The notes under the pieces are model-generated. The model was not told where the DNA came from. It did not search any database and saw only the letters and a list, made by a program, of their open reading frames with translations. Of a DNA stretch of 64,000 nt, positions 49,635-57,497 are shown in pieces. The first letter of the stretch is position 1, and each line of letters begins with the position of its first letter. Source of the DNA: Kitasatospora aureofaciens. GTDB lineage: Bacteria > Actinomycetota > Actinomycetes > Streptomycetales > Streptomycetaceae. The stretch is from contig NZ_JAHTKP010000016.1 of assembly GCF_019192735.1 (NCBI RefSeq), positions 62,001 to 126,000 of the forward strand, written 5' to 3'. Both the position numbers and the translations under genes were made by a program.

Positions 49635-50963
49635 GTGCACGCCAGCAGCACAACCAGTAGCACAAGCAGCAGCACCGCCGGCACTACCGCTCGCAGCTCC
49701 GCCGGCATCACCGCCGCCTACCTCGCCCGGTACCGCGCCGTCGCGGCCGACGCACCCGACTCCGTCCTCCCGCTGACCGGCGCCCAGCGGCGCTTCCTGA
49801 TCACCCGCCGGCTCACGCCCGGCGGCCGCCCGGAGATCGTGCCGGTCTTCTTCGCCTACCCGCGCGGCACCGTCGACCTGCCCCGGCTGCGCCGCGCCGC
49901 GACCGCCGTCGCCGCCCGGCACCCGGCACTGTGCGGCGGCTTCGTGACCGTCCGCGCCACACCCGTGCTGCGCGTCGGCGGGCCGTCGGCGGAGGCGGTC
50001 CGGGTGGCCGTCGCGCCCGGCGGCACGGCCCGGCAGGCGCTGCGCGAGGCCCTGCTGGACTGGCCGGCGAACGGGCCGGCGCTGCGCCTGCTGATGGCCG
50101 AAGAGCCGGACGTCGACGAGGAGTTGCTCGCCGTCGCGCTGGACCACGCGGCCTGTGACGAGCAGGCGCTGGGCACCGTCACGGCCGAGCTCTCCGAGGC
50201 GTACGCGCAGGACGAGGAGCCCGGCGCGGGCCTCGACCCGGCCGCCCTGGCGGCCTACCGCGTGGCCGTCGAGTGCCAGCTCGCCGCCGAGGACGCCGCG
50301 TCCACCCCCGCCGCGGCCGCCCACTGGGGCCGGCGGCTCGGCGGTCTGGCCGGAGCCGGCGGAAGCCCGGTGCAGTCCACCGGCATGCTCAGCCACCGGC
50401 TGCCCGCCGCCACTGGCGCCGCCCGCAGCGCAGTCTTCCCCGCCCTGTTGGACGCGGTCTCGGTGGCCGGCCACCGGCTGTACGGGACGGACGCGCCGCT
50501 CGCCCTCGGCTACCCGTGGGGCGGCCGCCCGCCCGGCGCGCCCGCCGCGCTCGGCTGCTTCCTCAACACCCTCGTCCACGCGGGCACACTCGGCCCAACC
50601 GACGACCTGGACGCACTCGCCGACGCCTGGTGGGACGACCTCGACCACGCCGACACGCCCTTCGACGAGGTGGTCCGCGCCGCCCGCGGGGCCGGCGCCG
50701 CCTGGACGGGCGCCCTGGACGGGCTGCTCACCCTGGAGGACCTGCACCGCCGCCCGCCGCTCGCGCTCGCCGGCGTCCCCGGCCGGGAGACCCACCTGGC
50801 CGGGCGTCCCCTGCCCGTGCCGCTCGCCGTCTCCGCCTCACACGGCGACGACCTGCTGGTCCGCCTCGCCTGGGACCGCGAACGCTTCCCGGACGCCACC
50901 GCCGAGGCGGCCTTCGACGGCCTGCTCGGCACGCTGCGCCACCACCTAAAACCGGCCGCCTGA
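49635..50963 (+). CDS. Free-standing condensation-domain-like protein with altered HHxxxDG
   Basis: A 442-aa protein. After a Ser/Thr-rich head of about 30 residues (HASSTTSSTSSSTAGTTARS), a condensation-type acyltransferase fold follows: PLTGAQRRFLITRRL is motif C1. The catalytic motif HHxxxDG reads DHAACDE (LAVALDHAACDEQALG): the second, catalytic His is retained, but the first His and the Gly are changed. Later motifs such as GYPWGGRPPGAPAALGCFLNTLVHA fit C5. It may join a free or carrier-bound acyl or amino group to the peptide, or only bind. The GTG at 49635 has a GGAG site. Confidence 0.75.
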   Translation: MHASSTTSSTSSSTAGTTARSSAGITAAYLARYRAVAADAPDSVLPLTGAQRRFLITRRLTPGGRPEIVPVFFAYPRGTVDLPRLRRAATAVAARHPALCGGFVTVRATPVLRVGGPSAEAVRVAVAPGGTARQALREALLDWPANGPALRLLMAEEPDVDEELLAVALDHAACDEQALGTVTAELSEAYAQDEEPGAGLDPAALAAYRVAVECQLAAEDAASTPAAAAHWGRRLGGLAGAGGSPVQSTGMLSHRLPAATGAARSAVFPALLDAVSVAGHRLYGTDAPLALGYPWGGRPPGAPAALGCFLNTLVHAGTLGPTDDLDALADAWWDDLDHADTPFDEVVRAARGAGAAWTGALDGLLTLEDLHRRPPLALAGVPGRETHLAGRPLPVPLAVSASHGDDLLVRLAWDRERFPDATAEAAFDGLLGTLRHHLKPAA

Positions 50964-50983
50964 CCGCGCGCCGCCGTACAGAT

Positions 50984-51035
50984 CCCCAAGAACCCCAAGA
51001 CCTCCGAAGACCCCCAAGACCCCCAAGACCCCCAC
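50984..51035 (+). repeat. Degenerate 9-bp pyrimidine-strand repeat
   Basis: CCCCAAGA/ACCCCCAAG units are repeated about five times between two NRPS genes. It is low-complexity DNA with strong strand asymmetry. Confidence 0.7.
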
Positions 51036-51153
51036 GCCGTACCGCCGTTCGCGCCACCACCCTTGGCGCGCCCGGCACCGGCCGGGGCGGGACCACCCCA
51101 CACCCGCTCCGCCACCGCAGGACGAACACGCCCGCCACCACATGGGAGTCGCC

Positions 51154-54100
51154 ATGTTCGCTCTCTCCTCCTCGCAGGAGATCGTCTGGCTGCACGAGCA
51201 GATGCTGCCCGGCAGCCGTGCCTACAACTTCACCGCCGTCCTCGACCTCTGGGGCACGCTCGACGAGGACGCCCTGCGGGTCGGCCTGGCCGCCGTGCTC
51301 GCCCATCATCCGGGCCTGCGGCTGGAGTTGGTCGCCAGTCCGGAGGGCCTGCCCGGCCAGCGGGTCGCGCAGAACTGCCAGCCCCGGCTGCGCACCAGCG
51401 ACTTCTCCGCCGAGGCCGACCCGGAGGCCGCATTCCGCACCCTGCTCGCCGCCGAGGCCGAGGAGCCGCTGGACACCGGGCAGGCGCCGCTGCTGCGCTG
51501 GCACCTGGTCCAACTGGCGGACGACCACCACCGGTTGATCCACGTCGAGCACCATCTGATCCACGACGGCCACTCCTTCGCGCTCCTGTTGCGCGACCTG
51601 TTCACCGTCTACCGCGCCCACCTCCTCGCCGAGCGGTACGAGCTGCCGCAGGCGCCGTCGTACGAGCGGCACGTCCGCACCGCCACCGGCCCGAGCGAGG
51701 ACGGACTCGCCTTCTGGGTGCGGGAGTTGGCCGACGCGCCGCGCGAGGTCACGCTGCCCGGGATGGCCCGGCCGGGAGCCGTCCGCCGCCATCGCGGCGG
51801 GCAGCTGCGCCAGGCGATCGGCGCCGACCTGGCCGAGCGGCTGCGCGAGCGCAGCAAGGCGGACGGCCACACCCCGTTCAGCACGCTGCTCGCGCTGCTC
51901 GCCGAACTGCTGCGTCGCCACAGCGGCCGCGACGAGCTCGTCGTCGGCACCGCCGTCGGCAACCGCCCGGCCGGTTTCGAGGGCACCGTCGGCATGTTCG
52001 TGAACACGGTGCCGCTGCGCCTGCGGCTGGACCCGGAGGCGCCCGGCACCGAGGCCGTCGACGAGGTGACGGACGTCCTGCTGCGCGCCCTGCCGCACCA
52101 GGACCTCCCGGTCCAGGAGCTGACGCGCCGCCTCGGGCTGCACACCACCGGCGCGGACAACCCGCTGTTCAACGTCATGTTCAGCGCGCACGACGCGGCG
52201 CTGCCGGACGTGCGGGTGCCGGGCCTGGAGGTCCTGCTGTACGAGGGCTTCAACACCGGCACCACCCGGTTCGACCTCGACCTCGTCCTGATCCCGGACG
52301 ACCGCCGGGTGGTCGGCGAGAAGCACGGCGCCGCCGGAATGACCCTGGTCTGGGACTACGACGCGGACCTGTTCGGCGAGGCCGAGGCGGCCCTGCTGTC
52401 CGAGCGGCTGCTGGAGCTGCTGCGCGCCTACCTCGACCGGCCGGAGACGGCGCTCGCCTCGCTGGCGGCGGCGGAGACCGTCACCCCTGCGGTGGCAGGC
52501 GTCGAGCCCGCTACCGCCGACGCGGCCGCCACCCTCGACCCGGCCGCCGTCCACGACCCCACCGCCCTCGCCCTGATCGCCGGCACCGAGCGGATCACCT
52601 ACGGCGAGCTGGACCGCCGGGTGGCCGAGCTCGCCGAGCGGCTGCGCGCCGCCGGGGTGGTGCCCGGCCAGCCGGTGGCCGCCGTCCTGCCGCGCGGCGT
52701 GGACAGCGTGGTCGCCCTGCTCGCCTGCCTGCGCCACGGCGCCGTGTACGCGCCGCTGTCCGCCGAGGACCCGGCCGCCCGCCTCGGGCTGCTGCTCGAC
52801 CGGCTGACCCCGGCCCTGGTGCTCGCCACCAGGCAGAGCGCGCTCGCCCTGCCTGTCGACGGCGTCACGCCCGCGCTCCTGGACGGACCGGCCTTCCCCA
52901 AGGCCGACCCGGCCGCGGTGCTCGACGGCGCCGCCTACGTGATCCACACCTCCGGCTCGACGGGCGTGCCCAAGCCCGTCCTGGTCGGCCGCGCGGCGCT
53001 GGCCGGGTACGTCGCCGCGCTTGCCGGACGGTACGAGCTGACCGCCGCCGACCGGGTGCTGCTGTTCGCCCGCCCGTCCTTCGACGTGGCGCTGGAGGAG
53101 GTGCTGCCCGCGCTGGCCGCCGGCGCCGCCCTCGTCGTGCCGCAGCGCGAGGTGCCCACCGGGCCCGAGCTGGTCGCCGTCCTGGCCGCCCGCGCCGTGA
53201 CCGTCGCCAACCTGCCCACCAGCTACCTGCTCGCCGTCCGCGAGGACCTGCGCGAGGCCATGGGCGACGGCCGCTGGACGCCGCGGCTGCTCGTCCTCGG
53301 CGGCGAGCGGCTGCCCGCCCGCGCGCTGGCGGGCCTGACCGGGGCCACCACGGTGCTCAACGCCTACGGCGTCACCGAGGCCACCGTCACCTCCACCGTG
53401 CACGAGGTCGCCCCGGCCGACCTGGACAGCGACGGCGAGGTGCCGCTCGGCGTCGAGCTGCCCGGCGTGCGGATGCACGTCCTGGACGCGGCGCTGCGCC
53501 CGCTCCCGGCCGGCTGCGTCGGCGAACTCGCCGTGGGCGGCGCCATGGTGGCCGACGGCTACCTCGGCCTGCCCGAGCCGACCGCGGAGCGCTTCCGCGA
53601 CCTCCCCGGCCTCGAGCGGGTCTACCGCACCGGCGACCGCGGCTACCGCGACCTGGACGGGAGGTTGCGCTTCCTCGGCCGTACCGACAACCAGGTCAAG
53701 CTGCGCGGCCACCGGATCGAACTGGAGGAGATCGAGGCCGCAGCCTCCGCCGAACTCGGCGGCCGCTCCTGCGCGGTGGTCCTGCACACCGACCCGGAGG
53801 CCGGTCCCCGCCTGGTAGGCTTCCTGGAGGGCGCCGAGCGGCCCGACCAGGCCGCCCTGCACACCGCCCTCGCGCAGCGGCTGCCCGGCGGGCTCGTCCC
53901 GGCCACCTGGACGGCCCTGCCCGCGATGCCCACCCTGCCCGGCGGCAAGCCCGACCGCGCCGCCCTCGCCCGGCTCGCCGCCGAGGCGCCCGAGCCGGCC
54001 GAGGCCCCCGTCGAGCCGGCCGCCTTCGACGGCCCCGGGGAGGAACTGGTCGCCGCCGCCTGGCGCGAGGTGCTCGGCCACGACCGGTTCACCGCCGAGT

Positions 54101-54255
54101 CGCACTTCTTCGAGGTCGGCGGCCACTCGCTGCTCGCCGCCCAACTCGCCGCCTGGCTGGAACCGCACCTCGGCGGCCGGCCGCCGCTGCGCACCCTCTT
54201 CCGCCACCCCGTCCTGGCCGACCAGGCCCGCGAACTGACCGGAGGTGCCGCGTGA
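51154..54255 (+). CDS. NRPS module C-A-T
   Basis: A 1033-aa nonribosomal peptide synthetase. Condensation domain, residues about 1-430, with HHLIHDG at 133-139 intact. Adenylation domain about 445-925: A3 YVIHTSGSTGVPKPV, A5 NAYGVTEAT, A7 YRTGDRGY, A8 GRTDNQVKLRGHRIELEEIE, A10 GGKPDRA. The thiolation Ser is in EVGGHSLLA, residue 992. My reading of the ten-residue specificity code is DVENVGAVTK, closest to hydroxyornithine-like codes (Glu at position 3, Asn at 4) but not a known match. The ATG at 51154 has GGGAG upstream. Its stop overlaps a micro-ORF start. Confidence 0.88.
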   Translation: MFALSSSQEIVWLHEQMLPGSRAYNFTAVLDLWGTLDEDALRVGLAAVLAHHPGLRLELVASPEGLPGQRVAQNCQPRLRTSDFSAEADPEAAFRTLLAAEAEEPLDTGQAPLLRWHLVQLADDHHRLIHVEHHLIHDGHSFALLLRDLFTVYRAHLLAERYELPQAPSYERHVRTATGPSEDGLAFWVRELADAPREVTLPGMARPGAVRRHRGGQLRQAIGADLAERLRERSKADGHTPFSTLLALLAELLRRHSGRDELVVGTAVGNRPAGFEGTVGMFVNTVPLRLRLDPEAPGTEAVDEVTDVLLRALPHQDLPVQELTRRLGLHTTGADNPLFNVMFSAHDAALPDVRVPGLEVLLYEGFNTGTTRFDLDLVLIPDDRRVVGEKHGAAGMTLVWDYDADLFGEAEAALLSERLLELLRAYLDRPETALASLAAAETVTPAVAGVEPATADAAATLDPAAVHDPTALALIAGTERITYGELDRRVAELAERLRAAGVVPGQPVAAVLPRGVDSVVALLACLRHGAVYAPLSAEDPAARLGLLLDRLTPALVLATRQSALALPVDGVTPALLDGPAFPKADPAAVLDGAAYVIHTSGSTGVPKPVLVGRAALAGYVAALAGRYELTAADRVLLFARPSFDVALEEVLPALAAGAALVVPQREVPTGPELVAVLAARAVTVANLPTSYLLAVREDLREAMGDGRWTPRLLVLGGERLPARALAGLTGATTVLNAYGVTEATVTSTVHEVAPADLDSDGEVPLGVELPGVRMHVLDAALRPLPAGCVGELAVGGAMVADGYLGLPEPTAERFRDLPGLERVYRTGDRGYRDLDGRLRFLGRTDNQVKLRGHRIELEEIEAAASAELGGRSCAVVLHTDPEAGPRLVGFLEGAERPDQAALHTALAQRLPGGLVPATWTALPAMPTLPGGKPDRAALARLAAEAPEPAEAPVEPAAFDGPGEELVAAAWREVLGHDRFTAESHFFEVGGHSLLAAQLAAWLEPHLGGRPPLRTLFRHPVLADQARELTGGAA

Positions 54256-54332
54256 GCGAGCGCAGCGAGCGAACCATCAAGAGGTGCGCGTTTCGCGAAG
54301 CGGCCACCGAGCGCAGCGAGGTGGGCGCATGA
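54252..54332 (+). CDS. Micro-ORF 1 of the tandem coupling repeat (26 codons)
   Basis: GTG at 54252 overlaps the NRPS stop (GTGA) and reads VSERSERTIKRCAFREAATE then RSEVGA before a stop at 54330-54332. That stop overlaps the ATG of micro-ORF 2. It shares the MSERSERTIKRC head and ERSEVGA tail with the next unit. It is too short for a domain. It may be a translated spacer that keeps ribosomes moving between NRPS and dehydrogenase genes. Whether a peptide accumulates is unknown. Confidence 0.5.
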   Translation: MSERSERTIKRCAFREAATERSEVGA

Positions 54333-54405
54333 GCGAGCGCAGCGAGCGAACCATCAAGAGGTGCACGTTGGCGAATGCCCCTGCCGAGCGAAGCGAGGTG
54401 GGTGC
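54252..54405 (+). repeat. Two 77-bp tandem repeats
   Basis: Units 54252-54328 and 54329-54405 start with (G/A)TGAGCGAGCGCAGCGAGC and end with a GAGC(G/A)(C/A)AGCGAGGTGGG block. The ends are best conserved; the middle (about 54290-54310 and 54367-54385) differs. Confidence 0.9.
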
Positions 54406-54409
54406 ATGA
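54329..54409 (+). CDS. Micro-ORF 2 of the tandem coupling repeat (26 codons)
   Basis: ATG at 54329 overlaps the stop of micro-ORF 1, and its stop (54407-54409) overlaps the ATG of the acyl-CoA dehydrogenase. The peptide is MSERSERTIKRCTLANAPAE then RSEVGA. Spacing from start to start is 77 bp, identical to the previous unit, so duplication preserved both overlaps. I recall similar AGCGAGCGCAGCGAG-rich stretches next to genes in other actinomycete genomes, which suggests a dispersed repeat family. Confidence 0.5.
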   Translation: MSERSERTIKRCTLANAPAERSEVGA

Positions 54410-55578
54410 GCGCCACTCCGTCCTCCGTTTTGGAGAGCGACCACAGCGAGATCGTCGAGGCGTTCGAGAGCTTCATCCGCCGCGAACTCGTCCCGCTGGC
54501 GGCCGAGTTGCCCGAGACCGCCGACCAGCCGCCGGCCGACCTGCGCACCTACGTCCGCAAGCGCTCCGCCGCGCTCGGCTTCTACGCCGGCGACTACCCC
54601 GAGGAACTCGGCGGCGCCGGCATGCCGTTCACCGCCGTCGTGCTGCTGCACCACGCCGCCGGCCGCAGCGGCTGTCTGCTCGCGCCGTACGCCCTGGCCG
54701 GCTCGGACGGCCCGAGCCCGCTGCTGCGCAACGGCACCCCCGAGCAGGTCGAGCGCCACCTCGTGCCGCTGGTGCGCGGCGAGCAGACCCGCTGCCTCGC
54801 GCTCACCGAGCCGCACGCCGGCTCCGACGCGTTCCGGCTCACCACCACCGCCGTCCGCACCGGCGACACCTGGGAGTTGAACGGCCGCAAGACCTTCGTC
54901 AGCAACGCCGACCGGGCCGGCCTCGCGCTCGTCGTCGCCGCCACCGACCTCGGCGACGGCCGCACGGTGGGCGCCACGGCGTTCGTCCTCCCGATGGACC
55001 AGCCAGGCCTGCGGATCGGCCAGCGCTACGAGGGCATGTCCGGCGAGCCGCTGTTCGAGCTGCTGCTCGACCGGGTCACCGTCGGGCCGGAGGCCGTCAT
55101 CGGCGGCGAGGAGGGCATCGGCGCGGCCACCGCCCTCGCCATCGACAGCCTCTCCCGCGGCCGGCTCGTCGTCGCCGCGATGTGCAACGGCATCGCCGAG
55201 TACGCGCTGCGCATCGGCGTCGAGTACGCCCGCGAGCGGCAGGCGTTCGGGCGGCCGATCGGCGACTACCAGCACGTCCAGGAGCACCTGGTGAGCACCC
55301 GGGCCGAGGTGGAGGCGTCCAAGCTGCTCACCCTCGCCTGCGCTCGGCTGGTCGACGCGGGCACCGAGGCGCCCGAGAACGCGGCCCTCGCCAAGCTCAC
55401 CGCCTCCGAGACCGCCGTCCGCGCGGTGGACCGCTCGCTCCAGGTGCACGGCGCCACCGGCTGGGTGCGCGGGCACCCGCTGGAGTTCCTGTACCGGTAC
55501 GTCCGGATGATGACGATCATCGAGGGGACCTCCGAGGTCCAAAAGGTGATCGTCGCCCGGGCCATGGGCCTGAACTGA
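54406..55578 (+). CDS. Acyl-CoA dehydrogenase family flavoprotein
   Basis: A 390-aa flavoenzyme with the family's N-terminal helices, beta-domain (CLALTEPHAGSDAFRLTTTAV, TWELNGRKTFVSNA) and C-terminal helical domain (ARERQAFGRPIGDYQHVQEHL). The catalytic base Glu is in MMTIIEGTSEVQK, residue 373. Within an NRPS cluster and directly beside A-T didomain genes, it probably oxidises a carrier-bound amino acyl or acyl group at the alpha-beta bond, as PltE-type enzymes do for prolyl carriers. The upstream micro-ORF overlap couples it to the NRPS gene. The substrate is not known. Confidence 0.86.
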   Translation: MSATPSSVLESDHSEIVEAFESFIRRELVPLAAELPETADQPPADLRTYVRKRSAALGFYAGDYPEELGGAGMPFTAVVLLHHAAGRSGCLLAPYALAGSDGPSPLLRNGTPEQVERHLVPLVRGEQTRCLALTEPHAGSDAFRLTTTAVRTGDTWELNGRKTFVSNADRAGLALVVAATDLGDGRTVGATAFVLPMDQPGLRIGQRYEGMSGEPLFELLLDRVTVGPEAVIGGEEGIGAATALAIDSLSRGRLVVAAMCNGIAEYALRIGVEYARERQAFGRPIGDYQHVQEHLVSTRAEVEASKLLTLACARLVDAGTEAPENAALAKLTASETAVRAVDRSLQVHGATGWVRGHPLEFLYRYVRMMTIIEGTSEVQKVIVARAMGLN

Positions 55579-55621
55579 TGCCGGCCCTTTCTGACGGACA
55601 GTCAACTCCCTGGAGACGATG

Positions 55622-57430
55622 ATGGAATCCCCCAGCATCGGGTACGGCCGTTCGCACCACGACGGCGCCGTGCTCGACCTGTTCACCACCTGGGCGCACC
55701 GCACCCCGGACGCGCCCGCGCTCGTCGACGGCGCCCGCACCTGGAGCTACGCCGAACTCGACCGCCTCGCCGACACCGTCGCCGACGCCCTGCGCGAGCG
55801 GGTGCGGCCGGGCGACCTGGTCGGCGTCTGCCTCGACCACTCGGCGGCCCTGGTCGCCGTCACCCTCGCCACCGCCAAGCTCCGCGCCGTCCACCTGCCG
55901 CTCGGCCCGCGCCCCGGCGAGCGCCGGCTCCAGGCCGTCGCCGAGCAGCTGCGGCCCTCCTGTCTGGTCGGCGACCCCGTCCTGCTGCCGCCCGGGCACC
56001 GGGCCGGCGAACACCTCCCGCTGGCCGTGCCCGCGGAGGGGGCCAACGCGGCGGCCACCGTGGTCGCCGCCTTCGCCCCCGGCGGTGCCGTGAGCGTGCC
56101 CAAGGGCACCCACTACGCGGTGCTCACCTCCGGTTCCACCGGCACGCCCAAGGCCGTCGCGGTCGGCGAGCCCGCGCTCGGCGCCATGCTGCACTGGTAT
56201 CGCGGCCTGACCGGGCTCGGCCCCGGCGACCGGCACAGCCTGCTGATCGGGGTGGCCTTCGACCCGCACCTGAAGGAGCTGTGGGGCACCCTCACGTCCG
56301 GCGCCGCGCTCAGCGTCGCCCCCGACGCGGTCCGCTGGGACTCGGGCGCCCTGACCGACTGGTGGCGCGAGGCCGGGATCACCGTTGCGGTGCTGCCCAC
56401 CCCGCTCGCCGAGCCCGTCCTCGACCGCCCCTGGCCGGCCGGGCTCGCGGTGCGGCACCTGTCCGTCGGCGGCGACCGGCTGCGGCGTGCTCCCGGCCGC
56501 GACGTCACCGCCACCGTCCACAACGCGTACGGCCCGGCCGAGGCCACCGTCGTGACCACCGTGCACACCATGGCCCCCGGCGTCGACCACGGCGCCGACG
56601 CGCCGCCGATCGGCCTGCCGATCCCCGGCGCGGTCGTCGTGGTCACCGACGAGGACGGGCGGCCGGTGCCGCGCGGGCAGGCCGGCGAACTGCGGATCGG
56701 CGGCCGGGGCCTGGCCGCCGGCTACCTCGACCCCGAGCTCACCGCCCGCCGGTTCGTCGGCGCGCCCGACGGCGTCGAGGGCGCCGACCGGGTCTACCGC
56801 ACCGGCGACCGGGTGCTGATGCGGGCCGACGGCGTGCTGGAGTTCCACGGGCGGCTCGACGACCAGGTGAAGGTCAGCGGCGTGCGGATCGAGCCGGCCG
56901 AGGTCGAGGCCGCGTTCGAGCGCGACGCCCGGGTGCGCCGCGCGGTCGTCGCCGCCGAACCCTCGCCCGCGGGCGGCACGCGGCTGCTCGCCTTCGTCCA
57001 GGCGGCGCCGGCGGAGCTGCCGACCGGTCCGGAGCTGCTCGCGGCCGTGCGTCCCTGGCTGCCAGAGCAGGCCGTGCCATCGGTCGTCCGGCTGGTCGAC
57101 ACCTTCCCGCTCGACGCCAACGGCAAGGTCGACCGGGCCGCCCTGCTCGCCGCCCCGGTGGAGGAGGGCCCGGACGACGACGGCGCCACACCCACCGAGC
57201 GCACCGTCCTGAAGCTCTGCCGCGACCTGCTCGGCCGCGCCGACCTCGGCCCGCTCGACAACTTCCTGGACGCGGGCGGCAATTCACTCGCCGCCGCCCG
57301 CCTGCTGGCCACGCTGGAGGAGGAGTTCGGCGTGCGCCTGCGCGCCGCCCAGCTGCTGCGCCAGCCCGACCTTCGCGCTGTCGGACGACTGGTGGACGAG
57401 CGGCGCGTCGGCGCCGCCGCCACCGCCTGA
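55622..57430 (+). CDS. NRPS A-T didomain with unusual specificity code
   Basis: A 602-aa protein. The adenylation domain has A3 YAVLTSGSTGTPKAV, A4 VAFDPHLKELWGTLTSGAAL, A5 NAYGPAEATV (GPAE rather than GPTE), A7 YRTGDRV, A8 GRLDDQVKVSGVRIEPAEVE and A10 NGKVDRA. The thiolation Ser is in DAGGNSLAAARL, residue 555. My reading of the code is DPKVSGAVVK, with Pro and Lys at positions rarely so filled, so the substrate may be non-proteinogenic. No condensation domain is attached, so it loads a building block for enzymes acting in trans, plausibly the adjacent dehydrogenase. A GGAG precedes the ATG at 55622. Confidence 0.85.
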   Translation: MESPSIGYGRSHHDGAVLDLFTTWAHRTPDAPALVDGARTWSYAELDRLADTVADALRERVRPGDLVGVCLDHSAALVAVTLATAKLRAVHLPLGPRPGERRLQAVAEQLRPSCLVGDPVLLPPGHRAGEHLPLAVPAEGANAAATVVAAFAPGGAVSVPKGTHYAVLTSGSTGTPKAVAVGEPALGAMLHWYRGLTGLGPGDRHSLLIGVAFDPHLKELWGTLTSGAALSVAPDAVRWDSGALTDWWREAGITVAVLPTPLAEPVLDRPWPAGLAVRHLSVGGDRLRRAPGRDVTATVHNAYGPAEATVVTTVHTMAPGVDHGADAPPIGLPIPGAVVVVTDEDGRPVPRGQAGELRIGGRGLAAGYLDPELTARRFVGAPDGVEGADRVYRTGDRVLMRADGVLEFHGRLDDQVKVSGVRIEPAEVEAAFERDARVRRAVVAAEPSPAGGTRLLAFVQAAPAELPTGPELLAAVRPWLPEQAVPSVVRLVDTFPLDANGKVDRAALLAAPVEEGPDDDGATPTERTVLKLCRDLLGRADLGPLDNFLDAGGNSLAAARLLATLEEEFGVRLRAAQLLRQPDLRAVGRLVDERRVGAAATA

Positions 57431-57497
57431 CCGCGTCCTCAAGGCCTTGACCAGGGCGCCCCGGCCATCTCCGGGGCGCCCGGAAGGGAACCACGCC

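Noticed and set aside
50728..54207. A 1159-codon minus-strand frame opposite the C-A-T gene
   Set aside because: Same reason: antisense of conserved NRPS motifs with low-complexity Gly/Val/Arg composition.
54252..54409. The 77-bp repeats as an IS end or attachment site
   Set aside because: No transposase or inverted ends; the units fit exactly between overlapping stop and start codons instead.
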